From Galerina marginata (taxonomy: Eukaryota; Basidiomycota; Agaricomycetes; Agaricales; Galerinaceae): 64,000 nucleotides of DNA. Positions 36,541-48,800 of the stretch are shown here, piece after piece. The stretch lies in assembly GCA_023014335.1 (NCBI GenBank), contig JAECYW010000001.1:2294001-2358000 (forward strand), read 5' to 3'. The position numbers were made by a program, and so were the translations under genes. The first letter of the stretch is position 1. Each line of letters starts with the position of its first letter. The notes under the pieces were generated by a model. The model was not told where the DNA came from. It saw only the letters and a program-made list of their open reading frames with translations, and did not search any database.

Positions 36541-39500
36541 TGTGGTACATAGGTTACGCACCTGGAAGACTGTTCTGCGGAATCACAGGGAATAGCTCCG
36601 TACTCGCATCCTCTGGGTTAGATATGAAGCACGAATGCAGGCAAGGGGCGCGGACAGGCGACTTAATGGGCCAGAAGGCGGCATTGGATTCAGAGTCAAG
36701 GGTACATGCAGCTGATAAATCGGATGTCGAGTAGGGAGGCCTTCCTACTCCCGGTGACAAAGATACGGCCAGTGGGACTATGATAACAAGTCAGCTGGTT
36801 CAGGCGCAGTGGCTGGCCACGGACCTGTAGATCCCAATTCCTCAGTTCGGGCTGGCCAGCTGAGTTGATCCTTCCTGCAAGACATCTAAACATAAATCAG
36901 CTGTGAGATCAGCCCAAGGCCATTTTTCAGAGAGTAGATTGTAATAGACCTACGAAATCGTCATTCACGAGGTAAGGGGTACAGATTGCAGGAGTGAGGA
37001 AGAATTTAGAACAGCGAAACACAAACCGAGAATGTCGGGCGGGAAGCAGATTGATTATGTAATCCCATCACGGGAGTTACCGGCTCGCCAAAATGTTTGT
37101 CTTCTCACACCCTAGATTGTGACCTTGCCGGTTATTACACAACCCGACCAACCCTCACTTGTTCACAGTTCCGTCAATGTTGAACGTTGAACAACAGTTG
37201 AGATCTTCGTAGTAATTGACCCAGATGGAAGTCACTAGGTGCTGGATCCAAGTTGGGTGCTCTTTTTTAAAGAACAGGTCCATGTCATGATCAATACTCT
37301 GCTCATAGCCGGTCCCTCTCATCGCGTCTCCGGCCTTTTGTTGCAGCTGCTTAACCTTCGGCGGTTCTTGATTCCCAAGGTCCACGACGCTGCCAACGAC
37401 CTGATCATTTTGATTTCGTTATCCTCATCACTCACAGTAGGGGCAGTCAGTTCCACTGGCATAACACCGGCATCCTGTCTGATTTTGTATTCGAGAGGGC
37501 TACCCTGAATTTTGCCCGGCGTACTATGAAGCCTACCTGCCGACTTGAATCAACGTCTTCTCCGTGGATTATCACAAAATCGGTTTCTTCAGACCAACGC
37601 AGCAAGTGTGTAGTAATTTTCGTTATATCCTGGCAGGACTTGTTTACTTATGTGGTCTTGATAGCATAGAGTGGTTAAGGTCCTTCATTCCAGCGGACCG
37701 CATATATGATTTGACCAGGGAGCGATGACCATGTCTTCTATATCAGTTAGTCCTCTTAAACACGCTGGTACGTCTTGCCCCGAATATGAAATCGAATAGC
37801 ACCTGATCGAAGCAACTGTCTCGAAATAGCAGACTAGGCTGCACTTTATTTGCTGCGGACCACTTTCGCACAAGAACTTCAGCCTCCTCAAAACAATAGT
37901 CGCATGCTTCAAATTAATTCGTCCAACTTTGTGTTGAGGTATTTCAGGAGGGCAGCTTCTCGTTCGGACAGGGATAAGCTACGATCATAGCTCTCATTGT
38001 CGCCTGCCCCTGCTGAGGCCGCGCCGAGACGTACGGAACAATTCTCTCGGATATGGAATGAGGACTCGGAGGTTTGCAACTTGAATAGATCCCGAGACAC
38101 AAGTAGGACCTGCCAGCGCATGAATTTAGTCACCCAAATTTATGGCACCCTGCTCCCGCTTTACTTATCTGTGGGTTGTAACGCGTTTCACCTACTATCG
38201 CAATAGCATGTTTTGCAATGCTTTCTCCACGACAGTTTTCTAATTTTCATTCAAGGTGGTGTCTCCGTCGTGCTGTCAAGCGGTAGGCACGATGCCTAAA
38301 ACTTCGGCCATAAATTATCTGAGGAGTTCCTCTTATCGTCTGGGAAATTCTGCAAGGATACCTTCTGGGAGATTCAACGTATTCTTTTGTTCTTTTGTCC
38401 TCACGGCGGTACTGAAGGATAGATGGAAGGGTACCGGGATCGGTAAAATTTAGGATAATCCAGGCGGTTTGTTACAATTGTTACAATTGTTGCAATGTGA
38501 CATCTATCATGATCTACGTCTACAGGAGACTGAGGTTAATTGAAGAAACCAACAGATATCAACACCTTCAATAATGTCGAGTTCGGCATTTCATCTAGGG
38601 AGGCTGAAGCTATAGCGCCAGGGACTCGGGAACTCTGAAATAGTTTCCTTGCGCTTCTGCTTCTCGACTCTCGGGTCGACAACCTTATGAAAAAAATTGG
38701 TTGCTGTACATCAGGCACTGCTATCGGCCTGATGAATTAGCCCAAATCAGTGAGTGGCGATAATTGGACTTGCATCATTTTCCTGACCTTAACGACTTTT
38801 AGGACGACTTTTACTCTTGGAGTTCATTTGCTGGCTACCCTTCTACGCTAATCAATCTCATCTTGCCGTTCAGACGATCGCCAACAGAGATACTGAGGCC
38901 GCTGTTGTTAGAGGCTGCCAAGTAAGCCTTGAATATTCTGAATCCTTTTACTTCTACCGACCATTATTTTCTACCCTCAGCCTCACCGATTAGACTAAAT
39001 ACTCGGGAATCGTTGCTTGCAAAAAAATAAAGTGCAAGCCTCCCAATGGGTTTGCACATGGGTGTGTTTTTCAACAATGTTCATCTTGAACGTTATTCAA
39101 GCTAAACATTTTCAGGTTTGCAAGAGCAGAGGCATGTGCCGTAGTGGTAATTAAAACTTTTGAAAATGCCGTTTGATACTGAGGTCGCATATACGCTAAT
39201 TTAAACTTTTAACAAAATTTCATTTTGTCGTTGCTCACTTGGTATAGATTCTTAGGGGTCAACTATATGGAACTTTACGCAACAGGTAACTTTGCCCGAG
39301 TCATCATTTTTATATCCACTGAGCTACCGGCGGTCTTCATGATCAAATACCGCCAAAGGTGACCACATAGGTGACAGAGCTAACTGGGTTGGCAAATACA
39401 TCCACCGGGAAGATGAGCTTCTTATTGGAGGCGTCAAAAGCAACAGCTATTATGTGTTCTAGTCACCTTGTTTCCCGCTTTTGCTGAGCCACTTTTCATA

Positions 39501-39719
39501 GACACACTGATATCGTCGTCTTCATCGCCTCGCTCTCCAAAGTCATTTCTACTTTCAGTCCTCAGATCAACATTTGTCAATTTAATCCCTTCATCAATGG
39601 GAAAAATATGGTCTAAGGGTATCCATGGAGCCCACGCCGGTCCAAGGACAAGGCTCTCGTCTCCATTGCTGGTTCCAACCGTCACGTCATCTTAGTGTTT
39701 GCCACCCTTCAACCTACTT
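36541..39719. other. Long stretch without a supported gene
   Basis: Minus-strand frames at 37385-37155, 37912-37685 and 38133-37909 look partly protein-like but cannot be joined into a gene. 38.7-39.4 kb is AT-rich with nothing recognised. The plus-strand frame at 39468-39695 precedes the PKS fragment and may be its decayed upstream part. Confidence 0.4.
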
Positions 39720-40135
39720 GGCGACTTGTTTATTTCAGTAGGTTGCGAGCTCTTCGAGAAGGTCGCTGTATGCCTTCTCGAAATGGAAGATATCTTCCGC
39801 AAGTCTACAGGAAAGGCGATCATCTACAATTAAGGTCTTTTCGATTGTTTTTCTGCCCCGAGTTCGCCAAAAATTGGGCCTGTTGCTCTAGTCTTTCCAT
39901 CCATCGCCGTTTTCCAGATCGCGATTCGCCGGGATTCGCTCTGTTCGTCCTCCTGGGCATAAAGCCTGATGCCGCCGTCGGTCACTCTGCTGGCGAAACC
40001 GCTGTGCTCTACGCTCGGGACCTGCTCCGAAGGCAGTGGCGGCGGCTGCCCATTCTTTCACCCTGTCGAGCAACTTGGCGGTACAAGCCATCACGGCCTG
40101 CGGGGTATCTCCAGATTGTACGTGAACTCGTCGTT
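39720..40135 (+). pseudogene. Polyketide-synthase acyltransferase fragment
   Basis: In one frame: GCELFEKVAVCLLEMEDIFR, then STGKAII, then, past a TAA near 39832, GLFDCFSAPSSPKIGPVALV and PSIAVFQIAI. In the next frame: PDAAVGHSAGETAVLYA, the acyltransferase nucleophile elbow (GHSxGE, catalytic Ser). In a third frame: VEQLGGT. This is the normal order for the acyltransferase domain of fungal iterative PKSs (GxELF...GLFD...GHSxGE...GGTM). Two frame changes and a stop in about 415 bp make it a dead fragment; no ketosynthase or ACP region was found around it. Confidence 0.65.
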
Positions 40136-40394
40136 TAGTATATTCGTCTCATTTAAGCAAGCTTCTTTTAGGCTCTCGACTTTGGGGCGTCTACGGTCCT
40201 GAATGTCGTCGGCCTTTGTTCGATTCGTCCCTCTCCTCCGAGAGACCTGTGAAGGTGTACATTCGCCTTGCCGGAGCTATCTCGACTGTCAAGCCTTCCT
40301 TCTCAATCCTGAAGTCTCGTAGAAATGCCGAACTCAGCAATATAAGCATAAATACTATCTTGCCTTTCATCTTCTCGTCGTTCTAGAACGGTCG
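40136..40394. other. Unassigned spacer
   Basis: Between the PKS fragment and the hAT remnant; nothing supported. Confidence 0.4.
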
Positions 40395-40696
40395 GTTGCA
40401 CGCCGACGGCTATTTGTTCAAAATTTCAAGCGATGTCCTACCCTTGGAAATTAAGACAGATGTATTGGTCATATGGGCCCTGGTTGGACTCCCTACGCTT
40501 CTTTTTGTTTGCGATACTGATGGTCTGGTTCGAAGATTTCTACCCATCTTTGTCGTATCTCTCTTGGTATGGGACTATTTCATCGGCAGTAGCCTCCGAA
40601 CGCACTTTTTCGGAGGACCGGGTGACTATATCCCTTCGCCAAGCTAGCCTCAACCTTGCAACCATCCGGGTTCTAATGTTGTTAAGACAAAACTGA
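40395..40696 (+). mobile_element. hAT transposase C-terminal (dimerisation) remnant
   Basis: The frame 40433-40696 contains FYPSLSYLSW, then SSAVASERTFSEDRVTISLR, matching the hAT C-terminal dimerisation region (aromatic-Pro start, S-x-ERxFS core, then the R-x-S/L block). The preceding region (40396-40440) reads better in another frame, so at least one frameshift exists. No catalytic part remains nearby. Confidence 0.65.
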
Positions 40697-41243
40697 CTTT
40701 AGCTCGCGAAAAGATTGAACAAAAACTTTGCAGCTGAAGTACTCGTCCTTCTGAGCGGTTGCTGTCTACTTTAAATTTTTCTTTTATCTTCATTGGCTCT
40801 CCACAATATAAATTTATATATCTTTTTGGAATCTGTAGCACGTATGGGCCCCATGTCAGCCAGTAAGCACGTCTCTAGCGACGCTCTCTGTCTACCTGTT
40901 CCATAGTTTACTCATATTTCACGTGTAATACGGCCATATACGTGAAACATGCTGCACCTTATTACTATCGAGCTTGATTGTGGGCATCAATAATATATAA
41001 ACGGCCAAAACCGTAAAACCGTACAGTTAGCAACCCTAACTAGCGTGGAGCGCCCGCAACTCTCATTTTTAAACAAACAGAGAAAAGATTATGAATATAT
41101 TACATCAGAAATACGTGCAAAGCGAAACTGGATGGTCAAACTTCATACATCACAAATTTCTACTTCAAGTTGATATGGGTGAAAAGATGGATGGACTTCG
41201 AGGATATGTTTCCCATTTTCTTTCTGTATGAACAAAAATGGGG
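40697..41243. other. AT-rich intergenic
   Basis: Nothing supported. Confidence 0.5.
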
Positions 41244-41961
41244 TCAGGTATAGAAAGAATAGGCTTCCTCACAAGCGCAGGTGCCCATACCATGGGCGTC
41301 AGGGATATCAATCCCCTTCGCCACTTCAGGGCTGGCAGACGCGAAGAAACCCGATTCTATAATGTCCTCTTGTTCCTCGTGTCCGTCTACATTGTCCATG
41401 CTCCCATCGCCGTAAACGCTGGTGGTTGAGAAGGTCGAGAAAGAAGCTATTGACTTATTGTCTTCCTCGTCGGATGCCCGTACATCATGTTGGTCCAGCC
41501 ACTCGCGGAGACGGCTGCTCAGGTCGTCGTGGGTGGGTTTGGTGTGCGCAATTTTATCGAACTGTTGCGAGGAAATCGGTGAGAATATTTAGCATGAGAT
41601 ATCAGAGGCTTACTGTTGAGTCTAGTGATAGGATATCTGTCCACGGTCTATTCTTGACCTGTGGTGGACGGTACAAGATGAATGATCTTTGAATTTTTAG
41701 TTGAATCACCTTGATGAAATCAGAGGATTAGTAAGCTAGGAACAGTAAATGGAGCGACAGACCCACTTGTAGATTCAAGACATTGCGCCGTTTATTGGGC
41801 CACCGACGCATCCACATGGCACCGACGGAAAGAAGGAAGGCGTCTATGTTGCCGGTTTGCAAGGCCTGCATGTAGTAAGGCGTGACGGTTGCGATGAATA
41901 CCGCCTGGGCCTCCTTATCCGTGTACGCCTTGACGCGATATTTGTCCTTGGCAGAGTCCAT
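41244..41961 (-). CDS. Hypothetical 202-aa protein
   Basis: ATG at 41959-41961; exons 41961-41767, 41709-41614 and 41561-41244 join in phase with GT-AG introns of 57 and 52 nt and end at TGA 41244-41246. The N-terminal third is compact and mixed (contains a short Trp-Met-Arg-Arg-Trp-Pro motif); the C-terminal half is acidic and Ser-rich with a GDGSMDNVDGHEEQED patch. No family, signal peptide or membrane segment recognised. Clean splicing and frame argue for a real gene. Confidence 0.6.
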
Positions 41962-42571
41962 GTTATGAATTGCTAATAAGAATATACACGGTCAGTGTTG
42001 ATCATGTTCATTGGAACCTAACCGCTAAGCGTACTTAACGACGTTGGTGGTGAGAGCGCTCAAAAAGCAAGGGCGGCACAAGCTGGTGATCCAGATGATG
42101 GGGGGGGGAAGAAAGAGGTGATGGAAAATCGCAGAGTTCCCGTCTTCACTGCCTGGGACAAAGAAGCACGGTGAGCGTAAAAAAGACGTAAGTTTACACG
42201 GCACGCAGCAACAGAACAAAGTTTAAATGCTCAATTCAGGTCCGCCGCCGCCCAACGAGTCAGAAACTTTATATTTTCCTTTCGCTCCAAAGACCACGAT
42301 CAACCAAGAGGTATTTCGCAGATTTGAGGGTGTAAAGACTAGATAGAATACATTTTAACAAGACAAAACCACAATTCTCCAAAAAAAAAAAAACAACCCA
42401 GGTTGTGCGCAAGAAAGTGACATCAGTGCTGAAATCATATACTGTCAGAAAATTCTATTTTGAACAATGAGGCAGTCTCCAACCTTGAGTTTGTGGTATT
42501 CGGTTCGATTCAATGGTCCGTTGGCCGCCGAGCACGGGCGGTCCAGATTTGCATAAACGTGCATGCAGAGG
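41962..42571. other. Intergenic
   Basis: Short homopolymers (G run at about 42097, A run at about 42380). A minus-strand frame at 42219-42025 is not supported. Confidence 0.4.
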
Positions 42572-42957
42572 CTACAGCGGTGGCGGTGGCTTGAGACAAG
42601 ATAAACGGCGGGCGATTGGGAGGGGGGGTGGACAGGGAACTGGGATTAGCTCCCAAGGAAGATAGGGGCGGGGTGCTGCAAGTGTGGCCAGAGAGCTTCC
42701 GCTTTGACGTCGCTCAGCGGGAACTGTGACCGTGTAATAGCTGCGTTGGGCTGATTCCTGTGCTTGAGCTGAGCTATCTGAAGGTCGGCCGATCGCCTCC
42801 ATAACTTCTGAAATATAAACATAACATTATAATTAGCCGGGTTCAGAAGATGAAGAAAAATGAAAAGACAGAATGCTTACGATGAACGAGGAGATTTAGG
42901 AGGTTTCTGAAGGTTTCTTCGCTTACGTTGCTTGAATCTTTATTTTTAACTGTCTTT
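42572..42957 (-). CDS. Hypothetical protein, last two exons
   Basis: Minus-strand exons 42957-42881 and 42807-42572 join in phase across a 73-nt GT-AG intron, giving about 104 codons to TAG at 42572-42574. The exon 1 part is hydrophilic (SSNVSEETFRNLL); the C-terminus is Ala/Ser then Pro-rich. An acceptor AG precedes 42957, so more exons lie upstream; a Cys-rich frame at 43.0-43.1 kb is a candidate but does not join cleanly. Function unknown. Confidence 0.4.
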
Positions 42958-44098
42958 CTAAGTGTCATATAACATGAGAGATAGCGGAGAGCCTGAAGCC
43001 CGAGAGCCGGGAGACATACCTTTGATCAAAACAGACATAGCATTTGCAATCGCGATCGCAGAGGCATTACGGGCAGAAGGTAGTTGGCGCGGGTTGGAGA
43101 AGACATTACGGTAGACAAGTTGGTCGTTGGTCCGCAGGTTGCTGATTGTAAAGGACTACGTTGATCAAAGGAATTGGTGTGTGTGTTGGTAAAGATAGTG
43201 GTTGCAGCTGAATAACTCTCATGTGAAAAAATTCAGCGGCTGACTCAGGCTGGTCAATTCGGGCGGCGTGTAGTGATTTTTTCGACGCCTCACAACTCCT
43301 AAAGAGTCTTCCTTCTTTCCTGTGTATAATTCTTGTGTCCTTTTGCTGTTGATCATTTCAAACTTGTAAAATATGCAGTTCCAAAATGACAATTAGCATT
43401 CCCATGACTCGGAATTGTCTAAAAATATCCGTCCACTCATCTCGCGCATTAGGAAAGCCTCGTTCCCAGCATCACGTGCCTAGAGCTTGCTCTCGCGCAT
43501 GACGGTGTTGGATTGAATCTCCATCTCAATCTCCGTATCGTTCCAGGAGTCCTTCACTACTCAACTTCAAATTCACCACCGTCCACTGCTACAACTACGG
43601 AATATGGTATGTTTTCGTTACCCTGTCTTTTTCACCTCTAATTCTACGGCCCAATCATTCTAGTGCTGAGCCCAAGCTGAGCCCTCCCCGTCTTCATGTC
43701 GTCAAGTCAATGACCCCCATGCCAATATGTGAATTTTCAACGTCTTTCTGAAGGAGTACCTGTGGCAGCTGTCACAGCATTCAAGGAAGCCCGCCATCTC
43801 GTCTTTTGGCAGGCCCTCTCCTTTGAGATGTCATTCGATGTAACTCTCGGTAAGGTCTGCATCCACCTCTTTCGTATTCCCCTTCCCAGCTGACTGTCTT
43901 GCTACCAGGGCCTTCCCTTAATGGCTTCGGGGCTCGTCGAACGCTCTTAGTGTTGGGTCTGGTTGCTTTCGTGCCCTCTTCAGGGAAGTACCGTGCCAGG
44001 AAGCCTTCATTGTCATATTCATCATCAAGGTCAAAGTATTTGGCATTAGAAAGTGAACTGCATGGGCGCTGCAAAGCTCGAAGAGGCGCCGTTCCGTA
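42958..44098. other. Unassigned, possible small genes
   Basis: A minus-strand frame at 44074-43781 is charged and protein-like (FDLDDEYDNEGFLARYFPEEG) but overlaps other frames and has no splice partner that I can defend. Nothing else supported. Confidence 0.35.
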
Positions 44099-44870
44099 CT
44101 AGGCATCTAAGTTCTGGATTACACGCTATATTACCGAAGAATTGCTTATGGTTAGTACGTCTGCTACTTACACTCTCGAAACCCTGACCGCTTGCCAGCT
44201 GCTTCGCACCATTATGATCGTCCGAAAATTCTCCCAGATAGCCCTCGAAATACGGCGCAACTTGACTTTCTGTTGAGATGTATTGCTTAAAGACTACGAG
44301 ATACGGTACCTGTGTAGCATTGTAAGCGCTCTGTCATCTTCTGGGTTGCTTAGTACCTACTAGCTGAAGGAATATGCCTTCAGTCGGAGAACCTTTTAGT
44401 TGTCTGGCGTCTTTTCGTCAAGTTTACTGAGGATGGTGTTAGTCTTCTATCAAGGTGAGGGTTGGATCTTACTCTGAAATCCGCAACGAGATTCATTGAA
44501 GTGGCAGAAGACCAAAACTTCGCCGGTCATCCTGGTAACTATGATGCGGCAAGGGCAAGGAAATTCCACGGTCATGGCACAAAAGCACTCCCAGAATGTT
44601 TTTTGCCGTCGTTAAACTTTCTCACCATCGTTGCTGCAATATGTTCACCTCGAAAGCTCGGGCTTTGTACCCAGGTATGTGAGATCTTTTTTCGTGCTGT
44701 TGACATACAAGGTAACTGTGCAGGTTGTCTCTACGTTACGTGAGTAGACGACATTATCTCGACTTTGACGTTGTGCATCAAGGGAAGCCGTGAGGATCGT
44801 GTCTAGCGGGAAAAATTTGGCAACGCGGAAAAATCGTAAGCCATCGTGGTTCATAATGAAGAGAGCTGTA
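44099..44870 (-). pseudogene. Degenerate paralogue of the GRF-like gene at 27.6 kb
   Basis: Minus-strand segments align in order with the 287-aa protein: RRQKTFWECFCA against QRRKVRWVCMCP, CRIIVTRMTGEVLVFC against CRIVVAVNRNVYAFC, SRCGF-INLTK against SRCKFFINITK, then (exon 44309-44172) VAPYFEGYLGEF against VLPYFEGYFGEF. The last exon (about 44125-44099) ends TAG after a perfect donor GTAAGT and a TACTAAC branch point. A TAA sits at the Gln equivalent just before RRQKTFW, the middle exon does not reconnect cleanly, and the C-terminal zinc motif is absent, so this copy is truncated and decayed. Confidence 0.65.
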
Positions 44871-45803
44871 AGTTTTATTTTTTTATAGTATTTCCCTCAA
44901 ACGAAAAACTGATTGCCCATCTAAGGTACTTAGGTTAATCATTTTATAGAATTATTAATGCGAACTACTTATTTCCATGGGAGTTCTTCAACCAAACTGC
45001 TATTCCTGTTTCGTATCGGCTGGTTTTCCTGATGTTTCCCGTCGGTAGGTTTTCGAGCAGAATGAATCTGTTTAGTCAATAGTTCCAATTCAAATAATTT
45101 AATATTTGTATTTGGAGTTAGATATTGACTTATAAGTGGCTGAATCCACGTGCCTCGTGGTTTCGTCCACTGTCCTACCAATCGATCAAAGGCTTCGCCG
45201 CGCTCCGACTCGTGTCCGATTTCGGTCCCCTCTCAATGGGCTTCTAATTCGATGCTCGTTGGCAAATCCTTCGCATCTTCTATCCTCTGATGGCGATCAT
45301 AAGCAGGAACTTCTTTTCCATTTTCATCTTACCGCAGGTCTGATTTCAGCGCAACCTTGTAAGCTATGCAACCTGGAGATAATATGTCCTATACTACTGA
45401 TTTTTCTTGTTGTTTCTACAAGTGTCGTATGATTGCATGTCTCATGCTTTTTTTGACTGTTTTACTTGCGGGAACCAATGACATCGGAAGGACTTCATTG
45501 GCGTTTCACAGGCACCCATTCCGAGAGTTCTTATTTCTTACCTCACAACTGAAGAGTAGAAGCGCTTATTTAGCTTTAGGAACGCAATCCGCGGGCATCG
45601 CCGTCATTGACTTACTTGCAATATGTTTTTCTCATCTTATAATCTTCGCGTCTCATCTCAGCTAAGTTCCCCCAACTCCCCATACGACGCACACGCACAC
45701 CTGAAGTTCAACCCTTGCCTCTAATTTCTCTGGTGTTTTTTCTACCAGTATGTTCACCTCCAGCCAATATTTAAAATACTGACGTTGCCTTCTCAGTCTT
45801 AGG
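44871..45803. other. Intergenic, with leader of next gene
   Basis: Frames at 45181-44969 (minus) and 45136-45665 (plus) are open but unsupported. Just upstream of the ATG at 45804, GTATGT near 45750 and CTTAG at 45797-45801 would form an intron in the 5' leader. Confidence 0.4.
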
Positions 45804-48800
45804 ATGGAAAAAAATCCCTATGACTGCTCACTCGCCAGTACCCGTTCTCAGATCCAGCATCATGGTCCGACCATGGAAACAGAGGGTTCCAGTCCCCCGT
45901 TTCCCGAACTTGAAGAAGCCTTGGGGCGCCCACTGACTTATGATCATGTCCAACTTATGATGGCCCCAGCCTCCTCGCCTACTTCTCGCCACGAGGGTGA
46001 GGAAGATTTGCGCGACCGACGATTTTTCCACGAAAATCCTGGCCAAGAAGTGTTCATTTCCTCCGACAAAATTTCTGTTGGTGGTACCCTTGACCCCATC
46101 TGGCCCGGTGGTGGTGTCGGGACCAGAACTCGGTCACCATTCCCTCCTACTGAAAGCTATAGCTTCGCTTTCAACACTGCTGGGCCCTCGTTTGCCTATA
46201 ACGATAACACTGAGCGACAATTCTTTTCCCCGCTCCAAAATCCCAATATCGATCGCGATAACCTGACATTGGCTTTGCCGTCTAGTTCAATGGAGGTCAG
46301 CGACGACGAGCCTCCAACCCCCCAAAATAATACTACCATCCGACCCAAAAAGGAGACGAAAACCATCTTGGATGTCTGGTTCGATAAAATTGACGATATG
46401 TTTGGACAGACCTCTCGAGATACCAAGTATCCTGTCGACCAGATTATCAATCTGTGGAAGGAAACAAAAGCCGGGACCCCCTCATACGACAACCAGACCG
46501 CCTATGAACGGTATTTTGCTGTTTCAAAACACGCCCTTTCGGAGAGGAATCGGGTTGGTGTTGCTAACGCCCCGGGTATGTGTTTGTGCCTTGAGTGTTA
46601 AATTGATATGTTACTGAGAATATATGCAGCTTCTGTTTGTTATGAAACGTTCAAGTTAGCCTACCCAGATTGGGAAAAAAAGTTGGAATCGTTCCGCAAA
46701 ATGGCCGACACTGAGAAGCTGACCCAAAATAAAACCATGAAAGACCGACAGCCAGACTTTAGCAAGGTCGCTGACAGCTTGAGGAAGATTGTAAGTGATT
46801 TCTAAATGTAAACGGAGTACAGTAATAGCTAATACTCCAATTTGCATCCAGTACCAAGAGGCGGGGCCACAGCGTTTGGAAGGCTTCTTCGTTTTAGTAG
46901 GCGACTGTATCAACGAAGATGATGCCAGTGCCCACGTGTACGAGTCTGCCGGTGCCGAAGGGGTAAGCCCTTATTTTTTTTTCACGCATAGTTTATTATT
47001 TAACCGCGTGCCAGGTTATTGAATTTCTTAAATACAGGCCAAGTGATCTTTTGGCCGAGGTAAAAGAACACGTTCAGTAGGTCTTGTTCTTGATCGAGTT
47101 CTTTGTTATTTTTTGAATGTCGTCGTAGTAGAAAGCGTTCATTGGCCCTCAAAACGGAACGAGCTGCTGCTAGGGATAAAGCCGAACAGGATCAGCGCAA
47201 ACGGTCAGAAGAAGCTGCCGCGGAGGTTCGACGCAAACGGCCAGACGAAGCAGCTGAACAAAAGAAAGGTGAACTTGCCCAGATTAAAGGATCTGAAGAC
47301 AGGACAGGACTCGGATTAACTGAGATGAGGGACTGGATCCACCGTTCATTTTGCGGTATCTACGGTACGAGACTTGTTATTTATTTTAATTCTCTATCTG
47401 ACACCGTTCCCGGCCAGATAAAGTTGGCATCCGGCTGGCAGAAAACCATTTCCAATGGGCTGGACTGGTGAAGAAGACTGTTGACGGGGGCTTCCAACTT
47501 AGATCATGGCCAAGGGGAGTAGCTTTCCCAGGCGAAGACTCAACAAGGAAAACCGGCATAAAAGCTATTGGTACAGCTAGTATCAACCGTCTCTTCTCAG
47601 CTATAAACTCGGATAATGCCCCAAGACTTGTCCCAGCCGACAAGAACGGTAAATTCTTTGCCATTTTCTTGAGAACTAATACTTATTTACTTTCTTTCCC
47701 TATTTTGGTAGACCTACTGGCCTCAAAGACGGCAGTCTTTCTTGAAGTCGAACCTCCTGCAGATTCTGCTCAGGAGTTTGGGCGGGCGTACTATTTTGAC
47801 GGTCACATCGGAAGTGACGGACTCCGTCGGCGGGCAGCTGAACCTGGTGAATCAGGAGCTTTAGTAGCGCAATCGGAGAAGGGCAAGGAGAGGGCTGTGA
47901 GACCCTTAGACATGGTCCCGGTTGCGGGTCTATCCAAACCAACCTACACTAAACCTCGTACTGCAAAGCCATTCAAATTCACCCATAAGGACACCAGCGG
48001 TTTTGATCGTCCAAATGCGGTTCATGGCCCGAGGGCTGATGATAGTTTGGATGATCTTTCAGAACCCGAAGAAGTTGCTGGTCTTACCCATGGATCACGG
48101 TCACTTGGCACCGCGACAAATTCAGAGGTCAGGGCAACTTCTCGATCTTCGGCACAAATCCAACCCCTGCGAACCTCCGGGCCCGCAGCACAACTCAAGT
48201 CTGCCCACTCTGGCTTGACGCCGCTAATGTCAATTCCGGTTCCCATTCCACCGGGCCCGTCTCTACCGCCTCCTAAGAAGCCCACGTTACCATTGCCTCG
48301 TACTATGAAGTCTGCGTTGGAGCTCCTTGAAAAACCTATCCTTCCTCGTGATATGTCTCAATCGTCAGATCCGGATAAGGACTTTTCTCAGCAAACAGCG
48401 GCTTTCTCATCGAGGGTATCAACAGAGGTCTCAGGTCCACTTTCAGTTCCCTCTATCCAAAAGCCTCCAACCCATGCCGCTGTCCCTGGTCATGATTCTG
48501 TACAAGCATTGGTACGGCCCCTCCTCCCGCCGCTGTCGCTTCGTGAACATAGATCTGGTTCGTCTATGGGCTCCTCCGTTAAATCCAAGGCGTCTACCTC
48601 AAAACGATCTGTGGACTCAGTTGTTGGTCCTGAGATGTCAGCACCGGCAAAAAGAGTGAGGCTACCCATTCCTTCATCACAGGAAATTACTAATGCAGCT
48701 TTGCCAATGTAACAGCACCGAGTGGATGAAAGCTTGGACCTCCCACCTCTCCGGTTCCGTGATGGAACTGAAACACTGTCCACCTCGAAATCAATGACCA

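Noticed and set aside
47922..48659. Plus-strand frames inside the 1,103-aa gene
   Set aside because: Alternative frames of the Pro/Ser-rich exon 7.
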